This document shows positions 51,283 through 59,987 of a stretch of 64,000 nucleotides of DNA, piece after piece. Under the pieces are notes generated by a model. That model saw nothing but the letters and a program-made list of their open reading frames with translations. It was not told the DNA's origin and did no database searches. Origin of the DNA: Brevundimonas vesicularis NBRC 12165 (GTDB lineage: Bacteria > Pseudomonadota > Alphaproteobacteria > Caulobacterales > Caulobacteraceae); assembly GCF_001592205.1 (NCBI RefSeq), contig NZ_BCWM01000003.1, positions 148,524 to 212,523 of the forward strand. The letters run 5' to 3'. Numbering within the stretch: position 1 is the stretch's first letter; each line of letters opens with the position of its first letter. The translations under genes and the position numbers were made by a program.

Positions 51283-52257
51283 TCAACCGTTCTCGTATTG
51301 ACGCCACCAGGCGACGAACTTTTCCAGTCCGATCTTCAGCGGGACCCTGGGCTGATAGCCGCACAGGGCGTTCAACTTTGAAATGTCCGCATAGGTGGCG
51401 GTGACGTCTCCGGGCTGCATCGGCCGCATGATCTTGTTCGCCTGGGCGCCCAGCGCGGTTTCCAGCGTGGAGATCATCTCCATCAGGCCGACGGGCTGGC
51501 TGTCGCCGATATTGTAGACCTCATGCACGCCCCGCGCGGGAGGACGGTCCAGCACGGCGACCACGCCGTCGACAATGTCGTCGATATAGGTGAAGTCGCG
51601 CGCCATCTTGCCTTCGCCATAGACCTCGATCGGCTCGCCGCGCCCGATCTTCTGGGTGAAGCTGAAATAGGCCATGTCGGGCCGGCCCCAGGGTCCATAG
51701 ACCGTGAAGAACCGCAGGCCCGACTGCGGAAAGCCATAAAGCCTGGCGTAGCTCTGGCTCATCAGTTCGCACGAGCGTTTGGTCGCGGCGTAGAGCGAGA
51801 CCGGGTGGACGGTCGGATCGTCTTCGCGAAAGCCCGAACCCTCCAGCGGCCGGTCGCCATAGATCGAACTGGACGAGGCATAGACCAGGTGGGTCACGTC
51901 ATTGTGCCGCGCGGCCTCCAGCATCGACAGATGGCCGGCCAGGTTGGACCTCTCGTAGGCGAAGGGGTTCTCGAGGGAGTAGCGGACGCCGGCCTGAGCC
52001 GCGAGGTGGACGATCCGCTTGACCCCGGCGTCTGAAACGAGGGCACGCATCTGCGCGTGGTCGGCGATATCGGCGCGGACCATCCTGAAACCGTCGCGAC
52101 CCTCAAGCCGAGCGGCGCGGGCGGCTTTCAGGCGCGGATCATAGTAGTCGTTGAAGACATCGACGCCGATCACCTGCTCGCCCCGGTCCAGCAGGCGCTC
52201 GGCGACGTGCATGCCGATGAAGCCGGCCGCACCGGTGACGAGGATCGGCGACCCCAT
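51283..52257 (-). CDS. UDP-glucuronate 4-epimerase-like NAD-dependent epimerase
   Basis: A 324-residue extended SDR. I chose the ATG at 52257 (MGSPILVTGAAGFIGMHVAE), which overlaps the preceding gene's stop. The NAD site is GAAGFIGMHV. VDVFNDYYDPRLKAARAARL is the signature of the UDP-GlcA 4-epimerase group. The catalytic Ser and Tyr/Lys are in YASSSSIYGD and SLYAATKRSCE. It interconverts UDP-glucuronate and UDP-galacturonate. UDP-glucose dehydrogenase, which makes its substrate, is encoded immediately upstream with ATGA-type overlap. Both supply uronic acids for the exopolysaccharide. Confidence 0.9.
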   Translation of the reverse strand: MGSPILVTGAAGFIGMHVAERLLDRGEQVIGVDVFNDYYDPRLKAARAARLEGRDGFRMVRADIADHAQMRALVSDAGVKRIVHLAAQAGVRYSLENPFAYERSNLAGHLSMLEAARHNDVTHLVYASSSSIYGDRPLEGSGFREDDPTVHPVSLYAATKRSCELMSQSYARLYGFPQSGLRFFTVYGPWGRPDMAYFSFTQKIGRGEPIEVYGEGKMARDFTYIDDIVDGVVAVLDRPPARGVHEVYNIGDSQPVGLMEMISTLETALGAQANKIMRPMQPGDVTATYADISKLNALCGYQPRVPLKIGLEKFVAWWRQYENG

Positions 52258-53579
52258 CAGCCGCGCCCGATGCCCATGTAGCGGAAGCCGCGATGCTTCA
52301 TGTCCTCGGGTCGATAGATGTTGCGCAGATCGACCAGGACCGGCTGTTTCATCAGCAGCTTGATGCGGTCCAGATCCAGGGCGCGGAACTGGTCCCATTC
52401 GGTCACGAGGACCACAGCGTCAGCGCCGACGACGGCGTCATAGGCGCTGTCCTTCATCTGGATGTCCGGCAAAAGCTTAGCGGCCTCATGCATGCCTTCG
52501 GGATCGAAGGCCTGGACGGTCGCGCCTGCGGCGATCAGGGCAGGCGCGATGTCCAGTGATGGGGCGTCACGCATGTCGTCGGTGTTCGGCTTAAACGTCA
52601 GACCCAGAAGGGCGACCGTCTTGCCCTGGACACTTGTCCCCAGGGTCGCGGCGACGCGGTCGGCCATGGCCTTCTTGCGGGCGTCGTTGACCTCGACCGT
52701 CGCCTCAATCAGCTTTGTCGGCGCGCCATACTGCTGGGCGGTGCGGACCAGGGCGATAGTGTCCTTGGGGAAGCACGAGCCGCCATAGCCGGGGCCGGCG
52801 TGCAGGAACTTCGAGCCGATACGCTTGTCCAGGCCGATGCCGCGCGCGACCTGCTGGACGTCGGCCCCGACGGCTTCGCACAGGTCGGCCATCTCGTTGA
52901 TGAAGGTGATCTTCATCGCCAGGAAGGCGTTGGCGGCGTATTTGATCAGCTCGGACGTGCGACGGCCCACGAACAGCAGCGGACTCTCATTCAGGTTCAG
53001 CGGACGATAAAGTTCGCTCATCACCTTCTGCGCGCGGCCGCCGGCGTCGCCGGTCATGTCGTCGATGCCGATGACGACGCGGTCGGGACGTTTGAAGTCG
53101 CCGATCGCGGCGCCTTCACGCAGAAATTCGGGGTTGGAGACGACGGCGAAGTCGGCCTTCGGATTGGTCTTGCGGATAATCGCCTCGACCTCGTCGCCCG
53201 TGCCGACCGGGACGGTCGATTTGGTGACGACGACCGTGAAGCCTTCGATCAGGCCGGCGATCTCCTCGGCGGCAGCGTGGACGTAGGACAGGTCGGCATG
53301 GCCGTCGCCGCGACGCGTCGGCGTGCCCACGGCGATGAAGACGGCGTCCGCCCGGCGAATGGCCTCGGCGCCGTCCAGGGTGAAGAACAGTCGGCCTTCG
53401 CGCACATTGGCGGCGACCAGATCATCCAGCCCCGGCTCGTAGATCGGGATTTCGCCCCGCTCCAGCCGTTCGATCTTGGACGGGTCCTTGTCGATGCAGG
53501 TGACGACATGGCCGAAGTCGGCGAAACAGGCGCCGGACACCAGGCCCACATAGCCCGTCCCAATCATCGCTACGCGCAT
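52257..53579 (-). CDS. ugd: UDP-glucose 6-dehydrogenase
   Basis: A 440-residue enzyme that oxidises UDP-glucose to UDP-glucuronate using two NAD+. The N-terminal NAD site is MIGTGYVGLVSGACFADFG. The dimerisation helix region includes LKYAANAFLAMKITFINE-like sequence (LIKYAANAFLAMKI), the catalytic cysteine is in YGGSCFPKDT, and the C-terminal UDP-binding domain has LLGLTFKPNTDDMRDAPSL. Length and all motifs are standard. It is the first gene of the four-gene exopolysaccharide operon that continues through 47704. Confidence 0.95.
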   Translation of the reverse strand: MRVAMIGTGYVGLVSGACFADFGHVVTCIDKDPSKIERLERGEIPIYEPGLDDLVAANVREGRLFFTLDGAEAIRRADAVFIAVGTPTRRGDGHADLSYVHAAAEEIAGLIEGFTVVVTKSTVPVGTGDEVEAIIRKTNPKADFAVVSNPEFLREGAAIGDFKRPDRVVIGIDDMTGDAGGRAQKVMSELYRPLNLNESPLLFVGRRTSELIKYAANAFLAMKITFINEMADLCEAVGADVQQVARGIGLDKRIGSKFLHAGPGYGGSCFPKDTIALVRTAQQYGAPTKLIEATVEVNDARKKAMADRVAATLGTSVQGKTVALLGLTFKPNTDDMRDAPSLDIAPALIAAGATVQAFDPEGMHEAAKLLPDIQMKDSAYDAVVGADAVVLVTEWDQFRALDLDRIKLLMKQPVLVDLRNIYRPEDMKHRGFRYMGIGRG

Positions 53580-53664
53580 CGAAATCCCTCATCAGCCGCG
53601 AGCCGACCTTTAGCGGTGCGGTGCGCCCGGGGACAATGGCTTTTGGTTTCGCGGTGCAACGGGT

Positions 53665-53696
53665 CTGCAGCCGACGCCATCCAGCGTCGGCTGCAG
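53665..53696. terminator. Perfect 13-bp inverted repeat behind phoH
   Basis: CTGCAGCCGACGC and GCGTCGGCTGCAG flank a 6-base loop, 9 bases past the phoH stop (minus strand) and about 90 bases upstream of the UDP-glucose dehydrogenase gene. No T-run follows on either strand, so it may act as a Rho-assisted terminator or a protein-binding palindrome. Confidence 0.5.
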
Positions 53697-53704
53697 GATC
53701 AGAG

Positions 53705-54484
53705 CTAGAGGACGCCGATCATCGAGGCGACCAGCGGGTGACGGACGATGTCGCGCTCGGCCAGACGCACCACGGCGATGTCGGGTACGGCCTCAAGTCG
53801 AGCCGAAATGTCCGACAGGCCGGAGATGCCGGGCAGCAGGTCCGACTGCTGCGGGTCGCCGGTCACCACCATGGTGGAATGCCAGCCCAGGCGGGTCAGC
53901 AGCATCTTGAGCTGGACGTAGGTGCAGTTCTGCGCCTCGTCGACGACGATGAAGGCGTTGTTCAGCGTGCGGCCGCGCATATAGCCGACCGGGGCGATCT
54001 CGATCAGACCTTCGGCCATCAGCGCCTTGACCCGCTTCATCGACAGACGATCGGACAGGGCGTCGTAGAGCGGGCGCAGATAGGGAGCCAGCTTGTCTTC
54101 CATGTCGCCGGGCAGGAAGCCGATGGATTCGCCGGCCTCGACAGCAGGGCGGCTGAGGACGATGCGGCCGACCTTGCCCGCCTCCAGCGCCTCGACCGCC
54201 TTGGCGACGGCGAGGTAGGTCTTGCCGGTGCCTGCGGGACCCAGCGCCATGACCAGGTTGTGGTGATCTATGGCTTCCATCAACTCGCCCTGGCCCTCGG
54301 ATTTGGGCTTCAACGTCTTCAGGTAGCCTTGGTCGCGGTCGTCGTTCGAAGGATAGGGCGACCATCCTGATCGCTCGTGATGCGGGGCGTGAAGCCGACG
54401 AACTTTCGACTCCTCCATGAAATCACGCGAATCCAGGATTCCGTGTTCACGCGTTTGACGCTTGGTTGCAGCACGCTTGGTCAT
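53705..54484 (-). CDS. phoH: PhoH family P-loop protein
   Basis: A 259-residue ATPase. I chose the ATG at 54484 (MTKRAATKRQTREHG); a longer open frame upstream is probably not translated. The N-terminus of about 60 residues is basic. The PhoH domain carries Walker A MALGPAGTGKTYLAVAKAV, LSRPAVEAGESIGFLPGDM, GYMRGRTLNNAFIVVDEAQN (Walker B) and VVTGDPQQSDLLPG. PhoH proteins are ATP-hydrolysing, RNA-related helicase-like factors linked to ribosome maturation or stress. This short form lacks a PIN domain. It has a hairpin just past its stop and is not in an evident operon. Confidence 0.88.
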   Translation of the reverse strand: MTKRAATKRQTREHGILDSRDFMEESKVRRLHAPHHERSGWSPYPSNDDRDQGYLKTLKPKSEGQGELMEAIDHHNLVMALGPAGTGKTYLAVAKAVEALEAGKVGRIVLSRPAVEAGESIGFLPGDMEDKLAPYLRPLYDALSDRLSMKRVKALMAEGLIEIAPVGYMRGRTLNNAFIVVDEAQNCTYVQLKMLLTRLGWHSTMVVTGDPQQSDLLPGISGLSDISARLEAVPDIAVVRLAERDIVRHPLVASMIGVL

Positions 54485-54806
54485 GGACGCCTCCAGGGCA
54501 TGAAAAAAGGCGGACCCGAACGGGCGCCGCCTTGGATGGTCTTGGGGAGGAAGAGGTCGCGGCCTGCACAGCGGCGGCCCGGATCGACAGCAGGGCCGTC
54601 TGCAACGGGGTGCGCCCGCCGCCGAACAACCGAACCAGGATCCCAACGCGCCACGCGAAAGCCCCGACTTGATGACCGGATCGGGCTTGATCCGGTTTCG
54701 GATCCGGGGCCGAAATGGCGACCCACGAATCGCATCAACAGAATGATGCTATCGTGGTTAGCGATCCGTTAAAGCCCTCGTTTTTCAAAGATTAGGCGGT
54801 GTACAG
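54485..54806. other. Divergent intergenic region between phoH and the gamma-carbonic anhydrase
   Basis: About 320 bases. Nothing convincing is encoded. It must hold the outward promoters of both genes; the AT-rich stretch just before 54807 is the more promoter-like part. Confidence 0.5.
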
Positions 54807-55334
54807 ATGACCATTTACGCCTTGGGCGACAGCAAACCACAGCTTCCGCCGCAGAGCGAATACTGGGTGGCGCCAAGCGCATCGGTAATAGGGAACGTGA
54901 TTCTCCATTCCAACGCCAGTGTCTGGTTCGGCGCCGTGCTGCGGGGGGACAACGATCCGATCACCGTGGGGCCTGACAGCAACATTCAGGACGGCAGCGT
55001 GCTGCACACCGACATGGGGTCGCCGCTGACGCTGGGGCGCGGCGTGACGGTGGGACACAAGGCCATGCTGCATGGCTGCGAGGTAGGGGACTATAGCCTG
55101 ATCGGCATCGGGGCGGTGGTGCTGAATGGGGTCAAGATCGGCCGGAACTGCATCATCGGGGCCAACGCGCTGATCACAGAAGGCAAGATCATCCCGGACA
55201 ACAGTCTGATCGTGGGCCAGCCCGGCAAGGTGGTGCGGGAGCGTGACCCGGCGCACATCGCCGTGCTGCAGATGTCGGCCGAACATTATGTGCAGAACTG
55301 GAAGCGGTTCGCGGCGGAGCTTCGGCCCCTATGA
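54807..55334 (+). CDS. Gamma-carbonic anhydrase family protein
   Basis: A 175-residue left-handed beta-helix (hexapeptide repeat) protein. The zinc ligands appear as VLHTD and [11 protein letters not shown], the three-histidine pattern of the gamma class. [18 protein letters not shown] supplies the conserved Arg/Asp of the active site, and hexapeptide rungs run from about 17 to 140. It is cytoplasmic and should be a homotrimer. Many relatives (YrdA/PaaY type) are annotated as carbonic anhydrases or ferripyochelin-binding homologues, with weak measured activity. Its end overlaps the ribF gene tail by a few bases, convergently. Confidence 0.92.
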   Translation: MTIYALGDSKPQLPPQSEYWVAPSASVIGNVILHSNASVWFGAVLRGDNDPITVGPDSNIQDGSVLHTDMGSPLTLGRGVTVGHKAMLHGCEVGDYSLIGIGAVVLNGVKIGRNCIIGANALITEGKIIPDNSLIVGQPGKVVRERDPAHIAVLQMSAEHYVQNWKRFAAELRPL

Positions 55335-56270
55335 TCGGCTGAGGACAAACCGCGCCGCCGCCGCGTCGGCGTCGATCTGGGTTTTCAGGGCGTCGAGACC
55401 GTCAAAGGTCTCCTCGCCACGCAGCCAGGCGACCAACTCGGTGTCCAGCGTCTGGCCGTACAGGTCGCTGTCGAAGTCGAACAGCCAGACCTCCATCAGC
55501 GGGGTCTCCAGCGCATACATCGGACGCACGCCCAGACTGGCGACGCCGTCGATCACCCGCCCGTCCGGCAATCGGCTGCGGGTCGCATAGACGCCGTAGG
55601 CGGGGCGCATGTAGTCGCCGAGCGCGATATTGGCCGTCGGCACGCCGATGGTGCGGCCGCGCTTGTCGCCGTGGATCACTTCGCCCCGAATAGCGAAGGG
55701 GCGGCCTAGGATGGCGGCGGCGCGGGCCATGTCGCCGGCTTTCAAGGCCTCGCGAACGGCGCTGGACGACAGTTTCAGCCCGTCCGCGTCATCTAGCCGT
55801 TCGGCGACAGAAACGGTGAAGCCCAGCCTCTCGCCATAGGCGCGCAAGGCCTCGGGCGAGCCGGATCGGCCCTTGCCGAAGGTGAAGTCGAACCCGACGG
55901 CGGCGTGGCGGATGCCCAGACCCTCGGCCAGAACCCGCTCGGCGAAGGCGGCGTCGGTCATGCCGGCCATCTCGGCGTCAAAGGGCAGCAGATAAAGGAT
56001 GTCCACACCCAGCGGCGCCAAAGCCTCGGCCATCTGCTCGGCCGTCATCAGCCGAAAGGGCGCGGCGTCCTTCTGGAACCAGCGGCGCGGATGAGGATCG
56101 AAGCTGACGACGCCCAGCGACGCGCCCAGCCGTTCCGCTGCGTCACGTGCGCCGGCGATGACGGCCTGATGCCCGCGATGCACGCCGTCGAAGGCGCCGA
56201 CGGCGACCGCCGCGCCTTTCAGCGCGTCCGGCACCTCGCGCCAGTCGCGCCAAATACGCGCAATCTGCAT
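55329..56270 (-). CDS. ribF: Bifunctional riboflavin kinase / FAD synthetase
   Basis: A 313-residue enzyme. The N-terminal FMN adenylyltransferase domain (about 15-175) has [14 protein letters not shown] with the HxGH-type motif, [10 protein letters not shown], and [15 protein letters not shown]. The C-terminal riboflavin kinase domain (about 185-310) has [18 protein letters not shown] and [20 protein letters not shown]. It converts riboflavin to FMN and then FAD. I set the start at the ATG at 56270, which overlaps the MaoC gene stop. Upstream genes at 56270-57640 may form a loose operon with it. Confidence 0.95.
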   Translation of the reverse strand: MQIARIWRDWREVPDALKGAAVAVGAFDGVHRGHQAVIAGARDAAERLGASLGVVSFDPHPRRWFQKDAAPFRLMTAEQMAEALAPLGVDILYLLPFDAEMAGMTDAAFAERVLAEGLGIRHAAVGFDFTFGKGRSGSPEALRAYGERLGFTVSVAERLDDADGLKLSSSAVREALKAGDMARAAAILGRPFAIRGEVIHGDKRGRTIGVPTANIALGDYMRPAYGVYATRSRLPDGRVIDGVASLGVRPMYALETPLMEVWLFDFDSDLYGQTLDTELVAWLRGEETFDGLDALKTQIDADAAAARFVLSRS

Positions 56271-56731
56271 CAACGCTGGGACGGTTTGCGCCGGCGGGGG
56301 ACGCGGACGACGGCGACGCCGTCCATGATCATGGTCTCGCCGACGAAGCCTTCGCAGCTGAGCTTGACCCGCGCGCTCTCGGGCTCGACCTCGATCACGG
56401 TGATCAGGATGCGCACGACGTCGTCGATCCTCACCGGCTGATGGAAGGCCAGGGTCTGGGAAATGTAGATCGAGCCGGCGCCCGGCAGGATGGTGCCGAC
56501 CACCGCAGAGCCGAACGAGGCGCTGAGCAGGCCGTGGGCGATCCGGCCGCGATAGGCGGTCTTAGAGGCGAAGGCCTCGTCCAGATGCACCGGGTTGAAG
56601 TCGTCGGACGCCTCGGCGAACAGCCGAATGCGGTCCTCCGTCGCGACGACGATTTTCTCGGCCGCCATGCCGACGTGAAGTTCGTCCAGGATGTAACCAC
56701 CGGACGGATGCTGCTGAACCAATTCGACCAT
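56270..56731 (-). CDS. MaoC family dehydratase (hot-dog fold)
   Basis: A 153-residue single hot-dog protein. VATEDRIRLFAEASDDFNPVH contains the R-hydratase motif with the catalytic Asp and His, followed by GRIAHGLLSASFGSAVVGT. The family hydrates trans-2-enoyl-CoA or related acyl-CoAs. It is encoded between an HAD hydrolase and ribF on the same strand, and its stop overlaps the ribF start. The context gives no pathway. Confidence 0.9.
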   Translation of the reverse strand: MVELVQQHPSGGYILDELHVGMAAEKIVVATEDRIRLFAEASDDFNPVHLDEAFASKTAYRGRIAHGLLSASFGSAVVGTILPGAGSIYISQTLAFHQPVRIDDVVRILITVIEVEPESARVKLSCEGFVGETMIMDGVAVVRVPRRRKPSQR

Positions 56732-56770
56732 GGATGAGGCTTTAGCGGCGGTGCGACAAAATGGCGAGCC

Positions 56771-57640
56771 TTACCAGTTCAGTTCGAGCGCGGCGTATCG
56801 CGCATAGGTCGTTTCCGCCTTTAGCAAAGCAGCGGCGCGGGCCGGCTCGAGCGCGCCGTCTTCGCCCTTGGCCTGGTCGCCGTGGATGCCCTGGGCGATG
56901 AACAGGCAGTCGAGCCCTTGCGCGTTCGCGCCCATCACGTCGGTGACGACGCCGTCGCCGATGCACAGGACGCGCGAGCGATCGACGGAGCGGCCAAGCA
57001 GGCCTTCCGCCTCCTTGATCGCCAGATCATAGATCGGGGCGAAGGGCTTGCCCGCCATGACGACGCGTCCTCCCTGCGATTCATACAGGTCGGCCAGTGC
57101 TCCGCCGCAGTAGATCAGCTGGTCGCCGCGTTGGACGACGCGGTCGGGATTGGCGCAGATCAGTTCGATGTCGCGTGCGGCGCCGACGGCGAACCGCTCA
57201 CGGTAGTCTTCGGGCGTCTCGACCGTGTCGTCCTCCGGGCCGGTGACGGAGATGAAGGCGGCGTCCTCAGGCGACGCGGCGCGCTCGAGGCCAAGGCCGG
57301 CGTACAGCGGCGCGTCACGTTCGGGGCCGACGATCCAGGCCGGGCCGGGCGCGCGCTTGGCCAGTTCGGCGCGGGTCGCGTCGCCGGAGGTGACGAAGGC
57401 CTTCCATGCCTCACGCGGCACGCCCAGCCCGTCCAACTGAGCGATCACGTCCGAGGCCGGGCGGGGTGAGTTGGAGATCAGCACGACGTGGCCGCCCTCG
57501 CGGTTGAACCGGGTCAGCGCCTCGCACGGGCCAGCCCAGCTTTCGCGCCCATTATGGATCACGCCCCAGACGTCGCAGAGCAGGATGTCATAATCGCCGG
57601 CGACGGCGCCGAGGTGGGGCAGGGCGTGGGGGAGGGTCAT
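56771..57640 (-). CDS. HAD-superfamily subclass IIA hydrolase (TIGR01459 type)
   Basis: A 289-residue cytoplasmic phosphatase-like protein. I chose the ATG at 57640 (MTLPHALPHLGAVAGDYDIL); the open extension upstream lies inside the repeat element. Motif I is LLCDVWGVIHNG, motif II VLISNSPRP, motif III/IV AGKPFAPIYDLAIKEAE and LCIGDGVVTDVMGANAQG. The large cap between them is characteristic of the IIA group (NagD-like) and TIGR01459. Substrates are likely small phosphomonoesters and remain undetermined. It precedes the MaoC and ribF genes on the same strand. Confidence 0.88.
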   Translation of the reverse strand: MTLPHALPHLGAVAGDYDILLCDVWGVIHNGRESWAGPCEALTRFNREGGHVVLISNSPRPASDVIAQLDGLGVPREAWKAFVTSGDATRAELAKRAPGPAWIVGPERDAPLYAGLGLERAASPEDAAFISVTGPEDDTVETPEDYRERFAVGAARDIELICANPDRVVQRGDQLIYCGGALADLYESQGGRVVMAGKPFAPIYDLAIKEAEGLLGRSVDRSRVLCIGDGVVTDVMGANAQGLDCLFIAQGIHGDQAKGEDGALEPARAAALLKAETTYARYAALELNW

Positions 57641-57675
57641 GGGGCGTTGGTAGCCGCTAGGACGCGGAGGCGAAA

Positions 57676-57820
57676 GTCTCCTCCCCATGAAATGGGGAGG
57701 GGGACCGCGAAGCGGTGGAGGGGGTTCTTGAAACGGGCTCGGAGCGTGTGATGCGGATAAGCCCCTCCGTCACGGCGCGAAGACGCGCCGCGCCACCTCC
57801 CCACGGAGTGGGGAGGAGAC
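57676..57820. repeat. Palindromic intergenic repeat element
   Basis: The element starts GTCTCCTCCCC and ends GGGGAGGAGAC, a perfect 11-bp terminal inverted repeat about 145 bases apart. Internal inverted motifs follow: CTCCCCATGAAATGGGGAG near 57681, GACCGCGAAGCGGT, GGCGCGAAGACGCGCC, and CTCCCCACGGAGTGGGGAG near 57797. It sits between two minus-strand genes. This modular GC-rich palindrome is typical of multicopy extragenic elements in Caulobacteraceae; multicopy status cannot be seen in one window. Confidence 0.72.
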
Positions 57821-57823
57821 CGT

Positions 57824-59113
57824 CTAGAACCGGCGACGCTGCTCGGCGCTGCGCAGGGTGGAGCGCAGGAACTCGGCCGGGGGGTCGGTCTCGGCCAACA
57901 CCTGTTCCTTGATGGCGCGGGGTTCGCCGAACAGGTGGCCCTGGCCCATGCCGACGTCCAGTTCGAGAATGTCGACGACCTGGCGTTCGTTCTCGACCTT
58001 TTCGGCGATGACCTCGACGCCGTAGCGGCGGGTCAGGGCGGCGAAATCGGCCGCCTGGATGTCGGGCATGGAGCGCAAGGGCGCGCCGCCGTCCAGGTCC
58101 AGCAGTTGTTCGATCATCAGGTCGGCCGCAACCTTGATGAACTTGACGTCCGAGCGTTGCAGATCGGCAAAGTCGAGGTCCAGCGTCTGCACCTTGTCCA
58201 GCGAGAAGCGGAAGCCCAGGTCGGCCAGCTTGGCCATGTTGCGCGCCTCGATGGCGCCGCGCGCGTCGAACGTCGCCTGACCCAGTTCGAAGATCAGCGC
58301 CTGGTTCAGGTCGCGGTTCTCGGACAGGAAGTCGAGAAACTGCGGGAAGAAGGTCTCGTCGCCCAGCGAGGTCAGGGCCACGTTGCAGAAGACGCCGACC
58401 TTGCGATCCTGACGCGCCAGCCGCCGCACGATCTGGGCGCAGCGGAACAGCAGCAGATTGTCGATCGCCGGCACCAGACCCTCGCCCTCCGCCAGGGACA
58501 GATATTCCGCCGGCATCATGACGCGGTCGGTGGCGTCGCGCAGCCGGGTGAAGCTCTCGTAGAAGATCGTCCGGCGTTGGGGCAGGGAGACGACCGGCTG
58601 AAGATACAGATCGACGCGGCCTTCACTGAGCGCTTCGTGGATGGTGCGCAGCAGGACGTTGGATTGGGCCATGCGACGGCCCTCAAAGGTCTCGACACCG
58701 ATATGCGGCGCGGCGGCCAGACGTTCGTCGATGCTTTCGCTCATCTGCTGGACCAGGGATTCCAGCATCCGGACCTCGCCGGTCAGCGCATCGGTGTCGG
58801 ACAGGACGCCGGTCTCGATGGCGTGCGCCAGTTCAGTCAGGGCGCCCTGGGTCGATTCCATCGCATCGGCGAGCAGGCGGTGGGCCTCGCGGACTTGGCC
58901 AATTTCCTTTTTCAGGACGCGGCGCTCGGCGATGCCGGTGACGATGCCGTGGAAGGCGCCCAACAGCCCCAGTGCGCCGAGCGTTCCGGCCACGCCTGCG
59001 CCGATCCCAAGGCCCGCGCGCCACAGGAAGGCGCCCACGGTCATGCCGAGGAACAGATAGGCGAAGTAGAGAAAGCCCGTTGTTACGTTGCGCATCGGCT
59101 GGCGGTCGGCCAC
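57824..59113 (-). CDS. tipF: TipF-like membrane-anchored degenerate EAL protein
   Basis: A 429-residue protein; a second ATG at 59095 is an alternative start. Two N-terminal membrane helices (FLYFAYLFLGMTVGAFLW and GVAGTLGALGLLGAFHGIV) precede a coiled coil (about 65-135) and an EAL domain (about 155-405). The EAL motif reads YESFTRL instead of EALxR, DDFGTG reads DKVQTLD, and EKVEN is kept, so catalysis is unlikely while c-di-GMP binding remains possible. In Caulobacter, TipF is a c-di-GMP receptor that positions the flagellum at the new pole, with the same architecture. The neighbours do not include flagellar genes. Confidence 0.82.
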   Translation of the reverse strand: MADRQPMRNVTTGFLYFAYLFLGMTVGAFLWRAGLGIGAGVAGTLGALGLLGAFHGIVTGIAERRVLKKEIGQVREAHRLLADAMESTQGALTELAHAIETGVLSDTDALTGEVRMLESLVQQMSESIDERLAAAPHIGVETFEGRRMAQSNVLLRTIHEALSEGRVDLYLQPVVSLPQRRTIFYESFTRLRDATDRVMMPAEYLSLAEGEGLVPAIDNLLLFRCAQIVRRLARQDRKVGVFCNVALTSLGDETFFPQFLDFLSENRDLNQALIFELGQATFDARGAIEARNMAKLADLGFRFSLDKVQTLDLDFADLQRSDVKFIKVAADLMIEQLLDLDGGAPLRSMPDIQAADFAALTRRYGVEVIAEKVENERQVVDILELDVGMGQGHLFGEPRAIKEQVLAETDPPAEFLRSTLRSAEQRRRF

Positions 59114-59204
59114 TCCCGGATGGAATCGCCTGAGTATCAGGCTATCAATGTCATTCGGCTAGAGCGGGGCTGCAAATATCCCCGCCAAACCTACGGGAAA
59201 CGCA

Positions 59205-59987
59205 ATGGAACTGTTCGATCTGACCGGCAAGGTCGCAATCATCACCGGCTCATCGCGGGGAATCGGCAAGGCCATCGCCGAACGGCTGGCCGAACACGGG
59301 GCCAAGGTCGTCATCTCGTCGCGCAAGGCCGGGCCGTGCGACGAGGTCGCCGCCGAGATCAACGGCAAGTACGGCGCCAAGGCCGATGAACCGCGCGCCA
59401 TTGCGGTGCCGGCCAACATCGCCTCGAAGGAAGACCTGCAGAGGTTGGTCGACGAGACAAACGCCGCCTTCGGCCAGATCGACATCCTGGTCTGCAACGC
59501 CGCGACCAATCCCTATGCCGGGCCGATGGCGGGCATCGCCGACGACCAGTTCGAGAAGATACTGCAGAATAACGTCATCTCGAACCACTGGCTGATCCAG
59601 ATGGTCGCGCCGCAGATGGTGGAGCGGAAAGACGGGGCGATCCTGGTCATCTCGTCCATCGGAGGGCTTCGCGGCAACGCCCTGATCGGCGCCTACAATA
59701 TCTCCAAGGCGGCGGACATGCAGCTGGTGCGCAATCTGGCGGTGGAGTGGGGGCCGTCGAACGTGCGGGTCAACTGCATCGCGCCCGGGCTGGTTCAGAC
59801 CGATTTCGCCAAATATCTGTGGGAGAATCCGGAGCTGCTGAAACAGGTCACCGAACCGGCGCCGCTGAAAAGGATCGGTCAGCCCGATGAAATCGCGGGC
59901 ACGGCGGTCTATCTGTGCAGCCCTGCGTCGGCCTATGTGACTGGCCAGACCCTTGTGGTTGACGGTGGATTGACGATTGCCTGGTGA
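59205..59987 (+). CDS. SDR family oxidoreductase (DHRS4-like)
   Basis: A 260-residue SDR. The cofactor motif is [15 protein letters not shown], with SSRKA after the second strand favouring NADP(H). [10 protein letters not shown] is the NNAG-equivalent, and the catalytic residues are in [20 protein letters not shown]. The end [16 protein letters not shown] is typical. Relatives reduce carbonyls, including retinal-like or ketone substrates. It is divergent from tipF across about 90 bases, and its stop overlaps the acyltransferase gene that follows. Confidence 0.9.
   Translation: MELFDLTGKVAIITGSSRGIGKAIAERLAEHGAKVVISSRKAGPCDEVAAEINGKYGAKADEPRAIAVPANIASKEDLQRLVDETNAAFGQIDILVCNAATNPYAGPMAGIADDQFEKILQNNVISNHWLIQMVAPQMVERKDGAILVISSIGGLRGNALIGAYNISKAADMQLVRNLAVEWGPSNVRVNCIAPGLVQTDFAKYLWENPELLKQVTEPAPLKRIGQPDEIAGTAVYLCSPASAYVTGQTLVVDGGLTIAW

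Noticed and set aside
57935..59389. 484-residue open frame on the plus strand
   Set aside because: Antisense to tipF and running into the SDR gene in another frame; Gln/Asp/Val-rich shadow.
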